Below, in pieces: positions 53,401 through 62,804 of a stretch of 64,000 bases of DNA. This DNA is from Mixophyes australis. Lineage: Eukaryota; Chordata; Amphibia; Anura; Limnodynastidae. The notes under the pieces are model-generated. The model was not told where the DNA came from and did no database searches. It saw nothing but the letters and a program-made list of their open reading frames with translations. Each line of letters opens with the position of its first letter. The stretch's first letter is position 1. Made by a program: the position numbers and the translations under genes. The stretch is from the NCBI GenBank assembly GCA_036250195.1, contig JAVHZZ010000002.1:69306205-69370204 (forward strand). Reading direction: 5' to 3'.

Positions 53401-56400
53401 GGAGTAGATGCCTTGCAGGGAGGAGAAGCTGGTCACAGCAGATATGCACAATAACGCTAAGTAGTAGCGTGAGGAGATATCGTAGCTTGAGTGAAAGCTT
53501 GTCCTAAATGAAGCAATGCAGTATCACAGTCTATATGGGTACTTGTACCCTGTGCAGCAAACAACAATGGATACAACTGGTATGCGAGCAATAGGCAATA
53601 GTCAATAGTCAGTAGAGCATACCCAGTTGTGTAGATCCGGAATCAGCTGAGAAGTGAAGCGTTGTAGCGGTATGGGAAACGCCGCTGAGTTGAGCAGGGA
53701 GCAGCGTGGAAGCTGAAGCACGAGTAGAGCTGGAAGCAGTTTGGAAACTGCACACACGAGTAGAGCTGGAAGCAGTTTGGAAACTGCACACAGGAGTAGA
53801 GCTGGAAGCAGTTTGGAAACTGCACACAGGAGTAGAGCTGGAAACAGTTTGGAAACTGCACACAGAAGTAGAGCTGGAAGCAGTTTGGAAACTGCACACA
53901 GGTGTAGAGCTGGAAGCAGTTTGGAAACTGCACACACCTATAGAAGTTCACTGGGAGTGAGACTTCAAGATCAGGCCACTACCTAAGGCTGCAGGTGCCT
54001 TAAGTAGGAAGGGGTGATTGATCCATCAATCACATTAGTGGTCAGGTGTAGTTGTTAAAGGGACCTGCGCATGCCCAGTGCGACAGGATGGCGGACGGCC
54101 GCGGTTCCACACAGGTGTGAGCGGGAAAGATGGAGAACCACGTACCAGAGTGGAGGCACTCACACTCCGGTGAGTGACATCTTATTTCAGAGAGAATGTT
54201 CCAGTATCTCAATATTTCAGTTTAAGTCTATAATTCTTTGAATCCTTATGAGTTTGACAAGAATTTATATTGGCTTTAGAGACCTACCACTGAAATTGTA
54301 TGTTCATATGCCATCCCACATTAAAATATTTTTGAGTCTACAGATAATTTTTGTCCCATATTGGGATCCATGTTTTTTTGGATACATTATCAAGGTTGGT
54401 CTGAGTGGTCAAGGCTCAGGTGTGAAAAGTAGAAGAATGGGTTGATAATTGGAAGGCCTTTAAACAGCAGTAGCTTTTGGTGCTAATAGCTTTTATACCC
54501 ATATTGAAATATGGTTCTATATGCAAAATAACTTTAAAAAGAAAACTCTATAAAACATCATTTGTGCATAATGATCACTGTTCCTCTGACACAAAAGAAC
54601 TTCAGGGTACCCATGGTTGGGTACCCAGTGTCACACTTCTATGCTGAGAGCTGGAAATGACAGCTATGGAGCCCGGAGTATGGTAAAAGCATATAACATT
54701 TATTGAGCAAATATGATCCAGATAGTGTGGAAAATAGTACAAACCGAATATTGCAGACAATGGATCTCTGAGTGTGGCTGAAAGCAGGTTACAACAAGAA
54801 TATGGCTGGTGCAGGTGAACAGGCTGAGTTGAAAGAAACCAGGATGTCAGCTAGCAGCTTACAGTAGTCCCAGGGAACAGGAGAAGTAACAAATGAGAAC
54901 AACCATACGAGAAGCAGCAACATCAATGACCAACAAAGGTGAACTGAGGGAGGAAGGCATAAATAGGTAGAGAACTGGTGCAGTAATTAATGGGAGCAGC
55001 AGGTTAAACCCTGCTACAGGGAGAAGAGACAAGGGATCAGTAGCAGCATCTCTGGTGAGTGAGAGGTACTGCAAGGCACATATAAATAACACCAAGTCCA
55101 ATGTAATCCAGGAGACAGGAGCTGTCGAGACTAAGCAGCATACTGATGCGATGCTGCAGTACAGGCGAAGGCAGATCCTGACACCAAGCTATTTGAGAGA
55201 TACCCACTTTGGCTCCTGTAGTTACTGTTTCTCTAGATATAACAGCCTTGAAAGGTTTGAAAGAAAACTTTGCTCAATAGAACATTGTCAATGCAGCTGA
55301 TTGGACAAGCCACAGCAGTTGTCCAATTAGCAACATTGACAACCTTCTACTGAGCTGTATTTTTTTCAAATGTCTGTAGACTCTTATGTGTTGAGATAAA
55401 GGTTCCTAAAGGTTGATCATCTTTACAGAAGCAATTATATGCATAGGACCTCCACAGGTCTGCTAAGGTGGGGCAATGAGGAATAATTACCTAACATTTA
55501 TGTTTAATTCCCCTTCAAAGACCTTGTTATTTACTGAGCATATAAAAAGATAAATTGAGAATAGACCATGTCTATAAAAATAAAGGGTCTATTTATTGAA
55601 AGCAGATAAGCCCTAAATCCTGCAAAAACAGGAGTTTTCAGTGCTAATTGATAGTGATGACAGACACGTGTGCTTGTGTTTGCAAGTAACAGAAACTGTA
55701 CAAATACATTTTATGTACAGTAGGCATTAAGAAGATCCCAATATATGTATTTCATGTAAAAAAAAATAATATTTTTTTAACATAGTATTAAGAAGTGCTA
55801 ATGTATTTCTTTTTCCCCATGTGTTCTAAAAATACTTTATAATGTACATATGTATTGTGTGTATCCTGCACTGTCTGTCTGCATACAGCAGGTACCATAT
55901 AGCTAGAATGTGCTTATACCCGTGTTCAAATGGAAAGGTTTCTTGAGATCCTCTTGCACTTGAATACGGGCGTGGGTAATTGCTGGTGTTTCATGTGTGA
56001 AAGTTGCATTTGCTTCGTCCTCATCTTCTCATCTTCTGACTCCAGAAAATAATATGCCCCACATGTTACTATTTTGCTTTGAACAATAAGCTATGTAGCA
56101 AGCATTTGAACTATCATTAAATACATTTTGGAACATGGTGATATTTATTTGAAGAATGTACTCAATGTTCTGTTTACTCAGCGATCATATTATTAATATT
56201 AATTTTTCTATCCTGATTGCAATTTGAAGATAAAGATATTAAAATGTTTTGGCTGCAAGACGGACACGCTGCATCTGCTGCTGTTTAGTCATCTGGATCT
56301 TGACAGCCTCCTAGAGGGACTTGTACTAATTTCAACATCTGGAAATGGTTTTATTTTAATATGTAACCCTCCACTATGGGGACAGCCAGTTTGTGGACTA

Positions 56401-57321
56401 AACCAATCTTCAGCTTACCAAATCACTAGGAGCTAGTGACATCCAAAAGAAGGAGGCATAACATACCTCTTGCCTCATGGTTCATTCACACATATTCGCT
56501 GGGGAAATATGTAAAAATGATCACACTTTGTTTTTTTAACACATTTTCCATTAGATTTTCATGATATGCATCAATATAATCTGTTGTACTGGTAGCATGC
56601 AGTAACGCATTAGGAAGAGCTGTGTAGCATCGGCATATCTAAATATATTTTGGGGTAAAAGGTAAAAAAGTTCCCTGACCACTGTTGTAGAGGAACCGTA
56701 TATTAGAAATGATCTTACAAAGGGCCTGTCACTTATATATTAAACAGGTATCTGAAGAAAATGCTGCCGGTCTAGCAATCGCCTAATTATTAAGGGCCCC
56801 ACTATTCTTTCCATTCAGGGCCCCATTTAGTCTAAAATCAGCCTTGATTTTAATAACTTCCCGAAATTTCCTCATTTGAGTTTTCTGATGTTACTCCAAT
56901 GTTTAAGCCACTTTTCTTACTGCTAACGTGTCATCTCTTTTCTATAGAGTCACTATTCTATCCAGAAGGGGGCAGCATTCCTGGGCATTGGAACTGATAA
57001 TGTAATCCTTGTGCAGATAAATGACAGGTAACAATAAATGTTTACAAAAGGTGGATTTTGTGCATACATTTTGCATAACACACATTAACCAAAAATGTAT
57101 ATATGATTGCATATCAGTGACAGTGTTTCTTTACGCCTGTGGAGGTGGAACGATGGCCAGCAGGGTTGGACAAGAATAGACTGAGTTCTATAAGAGCGTG
57201 TTCACATAATTACAACACAATTAGATGCAGATTCATCCGCATATGCACCTTTTTCTGATTGCATATTGAAGCCTAGAGTTAATATGTTATATCTAAATCA
57301 TTAGGGTTGTGGCTCATTCAA

Positions 57322-57394
<73 letters not shown>

Positions 57395-60300
57395 TTCACA
57401 TTACTTAATTGAAATGACCACTTGGAATACTGCAGGAAAGAAGATTTATATTTCATCTTTAAAAGGGAAGCCAACAGATGTTATTTAATTTAACTAAATT
57501 TAACTAATTCAACTTTAATTTTAATTTTTATTTGCATCTACATTTAATTACAATTTATATTGAGAATGTATCTTTCTTCTGTGTATGATACTTCATTACA
57601 TTATTATATTGTCTACAAATATGGTTGTTATTATTATTATTATTATTATATTTTATTAATAAGGCGCAGTGCCATACATGAAGTTTACAGTAATATACAA
57701 TACATAGACACAACAAACTATAATACATTACATTATACACTAATAAACTAAACATAACTACAAAGACCAGACATCCACCGATTAAAAGCTTTCACAAACA
57801 TAATTTGGTAATGCAGATCAAGTTATTTACAGGACAATGAGCGAGAGTGATGGTAATGTCCAACATGAAGTAGGCCCTGGACTCAAGAAAACAGGGCTAG
57901 TGAAGCAGACCTAGAGGTACAGAGGGTAATACAATAGTAGAAGGTGAACATGAGGAAAGAGGGACTTGCTCATAAGAGCTGACATCCTAAAGGGAAGTGC
58001 AAGACACAAATAAGGTGGTACCGAGTGGGGAAGTGACGGTGATAGCTGAGGCCAAGGAGTTAGGAGGAGGCTGATAGGCTTGAATAAAGAAATTAGTTTT
58101 AAGGGCACACTTGAAGCCTTGAGAGTAGATTTTAAAAAATATATTTTCAGGGTTAAATCTTCAAGACCTGGGACTGTCACTGGAAATGACAGATATTTGG
58201 CAACTATGTGTATCTGTATCAGTTTGGTAGTCTCTGCTGGTAGCAGCTTCTCACGTAATACCAGTGCTGGTACTACCGTGGGTGCAGGACATGCGGCCAC
58301 TATGGGGCCTGAAGATGAGGGGGACTGGTAATGCTGGATCGTTCCTCCCTCTGAGACCCCCGCAACAGCTGCACCCCCTACACCCATAGTAGTTCTGCCA
58401 CAGTGTACAGGGTGTAAATCAGTTTGAAATCCCAGGAGGCTACAGTGGCATCGTGAGTCCCATTCCCAAGTTTGGCAATAGGGCCCGGCACTCTACTGCC
58501 CCTGCTACATACTTTGATGGTATTCACATGATGAGCTTCATACTCTGATACTGGTCACATGATGAGCTTCATACTCTGATACTGGTCACATGATCAGCTA
58601 CATACTCTGATACTGGCCACATGATCAGCTACATACTATGATACTGGTCACATGATGAGCTTCATACACTGATACTGGTCACATGATCAGCATCATACTC
58701 TGATACTGGTCACATGTTGACCTTCATACTCTGATGCTGAACACGTGATAAAATCAGGGATACCTGTATTTTCCACACACAGATTTCATCATTGACATTT
58801 TATCTGTTTTCTTTATCTCTATTTGAATGCAGGGGGGAAATGATGCCAGAAGATTTGGAGTACAAAATACAGACAGTAAAATCTGAGGTAATCTGGCGTA
58901 GGGGACACTGGCTGGTATGTGATATATAGCCAAAGTTCTGATATCAATGTGACAATAATTCTGAAATTACATTGCGTCGATTAGCCAATTACAGAAAGTG
59001 CTCAGTAAGTGGATCTATATACAGTCTATACATAATATGAATATGTGTATTATCATCAGTCCCAAGTGATCACACAGTTTTTCTCTTGTTCTTAGGGTTC
59101 TGTTCCTCTTTTGGTTAGCACCACCTGTGGGACCACTGTCCTTGGGGCATTTGATCCCCTACAAGGCATTGCAGACGTGTGTGAACGGCATGGTGTTTGG
59201 CTGCATGTTGATGTAAGTTCAGTTCATATGCACTATTATTCGTATCCGTGTCCATAGTTGCAGATATAATTTGGTAAATTTTTGGGCCACGGGCAGTATG
59301 TAATGATCTTGTATTCACATAATACATGGACGTTACATGAATTCACGTATGACACATCCACACTGCATATCTGCTTCACACCTCATACTATCGTACTATT
59401 GTCTTCACCATTCCTGTCTCATTCTACAGGTTGGCATGTCACATAATTCCTCACCAATGTCAACTCTTTGGCTGGAGTATAATCATCAAATAGGCAATCT
59501 AGGCACATGCAGCACTGTTCAGGGGGCAATGTTTAAATTGTTTTATTTTTTACTTGATCTTTAACAACTATCACAGGAGTGTCGGGCAGCACAAGTACGA
59601 CTGTAGAGGTATTCATGCACATTGCATAGGGCAGCGCTGGGAATGACAGCTAAAATCTGTTTGGTTGCTTTAGGTCACCTGAGGCAGCGGGTTTTAATGA
59701 GCAGCAAAATATGAGGAATTGATTTAAAAAATGACAATTTTCTTGATGCTAAATTAACAGTATTTACCTTCGTAGTAGATCTTATAATAAGTATTACAAT
59801 ATGTTTCTTTTAAAGTCAACACACTTTGTATGCACATGTTTATGGTAGTTTGTATAAGGGGTGCCTCAGGCTATAATATGGCTAGACACACCCTTGGGGA
59901 CACCAACTTTTTCCTTTTGCACCAGTTTTCTTTGGATAGATTTTCTTTAGATGCTTGTCCCCAGCATTACATGTGGAACTCTTGGGGGTAAATGTATTAA
60001 CCTCCGGTTTCTTCAACCCCCGCGAGTTCGGCGTCTTCGGCGCTTAAATTTAAAGCGGCGCTGCTTTGTAAAGGGAAACTTCCCTTTACAAGGCAGCGCC
60101 GCTTTAAATTTAAGCACCGAAGACGCCGAACTCGGGGGGGTTGAAGAAACCGGAGGTTAATACATTTACCCCTTTGTGTATTACTTTTATTACTTCCTCA
60201 CCCACTCTATTTAATATTATCTGTTATAATACACTAATTGTTATTCCATCATATGATATCCAGTACTAGTTTTGGTTAAACGTGCTATCATATGCTATCA

Positions 60301-61502
60301 TTGTTTCATGTTCTCATATGTTATATTATCATCTTCTATTCTAAAGCTACTAAAACAGAACACTACTATTTCAAGAAACAAGTATACATTATACAAACCA
60401 ACTGGGGTGCTATTTAGTAATAGATAACCTTTAATGAAAATGTAAGATTCTCCAGATCTCGAGTTTAATATATTTAAGCACTCTGTACAAATTTGCCGTA
60501 AATGAGGTTGTTAATAGAGTGACACAAACCATGAGTCATTTTATTACCATTGCCATCAACGTCCAGTTTATTCCCAGTAATTTCATGAGTGTGTCCACTT
60601 AGCTCTCGTTAATTATGACCAGTCATTTAAGGGATGAGGTTATGTAGTCATAGCAACTAGTGCAACATATAAGCACGTACAATCAAACAAATTAATGAAC
60701 CCTTGAGATGACTCTATGTTTATCCGCATCATTCTTTAATTTAGAAAAATTATTTCCTAAATCTGGGAACATTTATTTTAAGACTTCAAATCTTATAAAC
60801 GAAGCTAAAGGGACAATTACACTTACTAGGACCAGTAGGGTTTCGCTCTTCTGACAAACTCTTCCAGAGATGGTGCTTAACACATTTTTCACATCATTTT
60901 GAACTATTAATATGCCCCAATTTGGCCAGCTGAGAGCTAGAGCTACATGCGATGTCACTCAAACAATTGATAGAAGCTCTTCAAATTGATTATTGTAAAA
61001 GACATAAAAGATAAATTCCTGAAAATGATACAATTTAGAGAGATCAATCTCTAAACTGATGGAGGTTACAGGGAATGTATTCTTATAACCAGTGGAATGG
61101 CTTTATATAAACCTTGCGAGAGCTGACTGTGTGCACTGCTCGTACTTCTTATATTGTGTAAACTAGAGATGGAATTGTGAGGGACAGAACCATGATTTGT
61201 GAAACATCTTATACAGCTGCAAGTTACCCCTTGTGGCTTGTTAAGCAGAAGGGGAACAACTACTGAGGTCTGCAGACAGTTTTCTAGTAATAATAATGTT
61301 TGGATTGATACTTCAGAGAGAATGTCTTATTTTACATATGTTGGTCTACAAATATGCAGATACTATTATTATTGATTTCTAGATCACCTACAACAACAGC
61401 TTTAGAGAGTTGCTGACTTTCTTGTTTTATCCTGCAGGCTGCATGGGGAGGTAGCGCCCTGTTATCCAGTACGCACAGGCATCTGCTGAACGGCATAGAG
61501 AG
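50305..61502 (+). CDS. CSAD: Cysteine sulfinate decarboxylase, 9 exons, 3' partial
   Basis: CSAD is a PLP-dependent group II decarboxylase that turns cysteine sulfinate into hypotaurine, the step that commits cysteine to taurine; it acts in the cytosol. Nine coding exons splice in frame: 50305-50421, 51023-51149, 51235-51325, 52443-52549, 52655-52770, 56948-57027, 58833-58887, 59096-59212 and 61438-61502. Visible hallmarks are [41 protein letters not shown], the cofactor-stacking His in [24 protein letters not shown], and the cofactor-binding Asp in WLHVDAAWGGS. The exon with the PLP-binding Lys lies beyond the window. CSAD is preferred over GADL1 and GAD1/2 because of the [20 protein letters not shown] stretch and the SOAT2 neighbour. 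All frames and splice sites seen are intact. Confidence 0.94.
51023..51149 (+). CDS. CSAD: CSAD exon 2
   Basis: Acceptor CATCCTAG, donor GTCCAT (a weak GT donor). Encodes [20 protein letters not shown] and then [14 protein letters not shown]..., ending RLSVKT plus one base of Gly. Confidence 0.92.
51235..51325 (+). CDS. CSAD: CSAD exon 3
   Basis: Acceptor ATACCTAG and donor GTAAGTA. Encodes [20 protein letters not shown] and IISETLNTS plus CA of a split Gln codon. The intron before it is only 85 bp. Confidence 0.94.
51742..51923. mobile_element. MITE, GGTAGAT-ended family (copy 3)
   Basis: Arms GGTAGATAAAGCAAAACTTC / TCTAAAATGGAAAAGTG at the left match CACTTTTCCATTTTAGAAGG / CTTGATAAATCTACCCC at the right. 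The centre has the CATAGCAGCCAATTAGAT and AGCTAGAATCTGATTGG pair seen in the other copies. It lies in CSAD intron 3. Confidence 0.8.
52443..52549 (+). CDS. CSAD: CSAD exon 4
   Basis: Acceptor CATCCCACAG and donor GTATTG. Completes Gln and encodes [20 protein letters not shown], then [15 protein letters not shown] plus one base of Gly. Confidence 0.95.
52655..52770 (+). CDS. CSAD: CSAD exon 5
   Basis: Acceptor TTTTTGTAG and donor GTAAGA. Encodes [20 protein letters not shown] and [19 protein letters not shown] solo LTR starts only 45 bp after this exon. Confidence 0.95.
53079..53266 (-). repeat. Three tandem hairpins in long LTR copy 4
   Basis: Hairpins at 53079-53110, 53157-53188 and 53235-53266. 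The outer two have CAGTGGT/ACCACTG. The middle one has CGGTGGT/ACCACCG, a paired change different from the one in copies 1 and 2. Confidence 0.85.
53722..53937 (-). repeat. Six 36-bp units, each a perfect 16-nt hairpin
   Basis: The unit GTAGAGCTGGAAGCAGTTTGG plus AAACTGCACACAGGA repeats at exactly 36 bp. GCAGTTTGGAAACTGC (7-bp stem, 2-nt loop) starts at 53736, 53772, 53808, 53880 and 53916; the unit at 53844 has one changed base in the arm. The period is a multiple of three, so several frames stay open on both strands by chance. Confidence 0.95.
54629..55183 (-). mobile_element. Solo LTR, another Gypsy-like family
   Basis: 555 bp, + strand ends TGTCACACTTCTATGC and GGCAGATCCTGACA. On the - strand it starts TGTCAGGATCTGCC and has a TATA-like TTATTTATATG (near 55085). 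Flanks CCCAG (54624-54628) and CCAAG (55184-55188) agree at four of five bases. It lies in CSAD intron 5, antisense. Confidence 0.7.
56948..57027 (+). CDS. CSAD: CSAD exon 6
   Basis: Acceptor TTTTCTATAG and donor GTAACA. Encodes [20 protein letters not shown] and LVQIND plus AG of Arg. The His is the residue that stacks on the PLP ring in this family. Confidence 0.95.
57332..57391. repeat. (TA)n microsatellite
   Basis: About 30 uninterrupted TA units in CSAD intron 6. Such tracts extrude cruciforms easily and vary in length. Confidence 0.97.
58507..58749. repeat. 31-bp minisatellite in CSAD intron 6
   Basis: About eight copies of CATACTCTGATACTGGTCAC / ATGATGAGCTT, with a second unit type ending GATCAGCTA. 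The array ends about 84 bp before exon 7. Confidence 0.93.
58833..58887 (+). CDS. CSAD: CSAD exon 7
   Basis: Acceptor TTTGAATGCAG and donor GTAATC. A 55-bp exon encoding [18 protein letters not shown], too short to appear as an open frame. Confidence 0.93.
59096..59212 (+). CDS. CSAD: CSAD exon 8
   Basis: Acceptor TTGTTCTTAG and donor GTAAGT. 39 codons: [20 protein letters not shown], then [19 protein letters not shown]. The final Asp is the PLP pyridine-binding residue. Confidence 0.95.
59985..60172. mobile_element. Near-perfect foldback MITE, copy 2, in CSAD intron 8
   Basis: Ends GGGGTAAATGTATTAACCTC and GAGGTTAATACATTTACCCC. Inner arms share the AAATTTAAAGCGGCGCTGC block with the copy at 47732. 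The centre is GGGAAACTTCCC. A transcript through it would fold into a hairpin of about 90 bp. Confidence 0.92.
61438..61502 (+). CDS. CSAD: CSAD exon 9
   Basis: Acceptor TATCCTGCAG and donor GTCGGT. Encodes [20 protein letters not shown] and E plus AG of Arg. The next exon, expected to begin with ADSV and to carry the PLP Lys, was not found up to 64000. Confidence 0.94.
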
Positions 61503-61670
61503 GTCGGTGATCTACTGTCGATAGTTGTGATTGATAGCACAGAGTCCTATGCAGCCTAAAGGGAAAATTCAGTTTGCTGTTTCTGTGAGTGATAATGCTT
61601 CATGGATGAAACCGCCATACATTTATAGCTGCACGCCTTTCTGTTCTTCACCTTTTTGCACCATTGTACC

Positions 61671-61817
61671 CAGTGGTCGAAGTGAAAATATAGAAGTGGT
61701 GGTATGAAGTATAAATAATGCAGTTGTAATGTAAGTCAATTGAATTTTATAGTTTTACAATGAAGTGGAGAAGTGGCGGTATGGCGTACCACCATATACA
61801 CCCCACTTTGACCACTG
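61671..61817. mobile_element. hAT MITE with perfect 8-bp duplication, CSAD intron 9
   Basis: 147 bp, ends CAGTGGTCGAAGTG and CACTTTGACCACTG, flanked by ATTGTACC at 61663-61670 and 61818-61825. Non-coding. Confidence 0.93.
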
Positions 61818-61914
61818 ATTGTACCCAAAAAAAGACTTTTCCTGCCTATGTTAATTCCCCATAGAAAGTATAAGATAAGTGTGAAAAATCCTATTCAAAT
61901 CAATTTTCTGTTAC

Positions 61915-62187
61915 ATACCTCCCAACATTTCAGTCTTTGGCAGTGGGACAAGGGGCATATTCACATCGTGATGAGGTAGTGACCACGTCCCCATAAAGCT
62001 TCCTAGCCCATTAAAAGTCTCCCTTCACCTGCAAACACTGCAGTATCTGCTGTGCAGCACCGCTCACTGGTGCTCTGGTGTGCAGAGAAGATGTTAACAG
62101 CAGATACCTCCCAACGTTCCCACCCGCGAGACAGACAAGGGGCGAACAGTAGGACAAAGGCCTAAAATCAGGACAGTTGGGAGGTAT
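61915..62187. mobile_element. MITE-like repeat with ATACCTCCCAAC ends
   Basis: Starts ATACCTCCCAACATTTCAG and ends GTTGGGAGGTAT. A second ATACCTCCCAACGTTCCC at 62104 may mark two elements side by side. A related end (ATACCTCCCAAC) occurs at 16551. Confidence 0.6.
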
Positions 62188-62804
62188 ACTATTGTGGGAA
62201 ATTAATTATTATCACCTGAATTTGCTGGCCACATGTTAGGTAACGAAAAGATTCAGGGACGGTCTGTAGGGGATGGGTTTAATAGGAAGAGACCACCGAA
62301 AAAATTATGTATTGATTAAATGTATAACTTTATTCAGTGCAGGTCCATGTGCCTCAGGGGATGCGTTGGTTCTCTTGTGGTATACCCATGGTTGATATGT
62401 TCGCATGCACTTGCAAATGCGTATAGATGCAGTTGCAGTTTCCAGCATGTAGAAGGAGGCCGTATCCATTTATCCTGTTGCAAGTTATTAGTGTTCTATT
62501 TCCGCTTAAGTTTCAGTTATATGATTAGTACATCTTTGCTTAGATCATTTTCATTATATTTAGTGATATATTTGTGAATACATTATTTTATTGTTTATTT
62601 ATGTGTATTAATGATTTTTAGTAATGTAGATGTACACATTCAGCAGTCTTTTATCCATGTACTCTGTTAGTTATTGGACAGTGTGCCTTCTTATAAAACT
62701 TGTAGATTGTGCAATTCTTTTCAGAGGCTTAAAGTAGGGCTATACCCTTTGTAGATTTAGTTTTTTCTCCTTTACTGAAGGTTGTCTGCAGGGTACAATA
62801 CAGC

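Larger units (their letters stand above)
52815..54179 (-). mobile_element. Solo long LTR, hairpin family, copy 4, in CSAD intron 5
   Basis: A 1365-bp LTR, + strand start TGTCACGGGCACTAGG, end CTCCGGTGAGTGACA, flanked by the perfect duplication TCTTA at 52810-52814 and 54180-54184. It lies antisense in CSAD, 45 bp from exon 5. It holds three first-class hairpins (53079-53266) and six second-class hairpins in an exact 36-bp array (53722-53937). Confidence 0.93.

Noticed and set aside
53602..53986. Repetitive frames on both strands, and a CRISPR-like exact 36-bp period
   Set aside because: A tandem array inside a solo LTR with no spacers between repeats; all frames are by-products. CRISPR is not expected in an animal genome.
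50305..61502. GADL1 or glutamate decarboxylase instead of CSAD
   Set aside because: [20 protein letters not shown] and the SOAT2 neighbour fit CSAD; the last part of the protein is outside the window, so this is not absolute.
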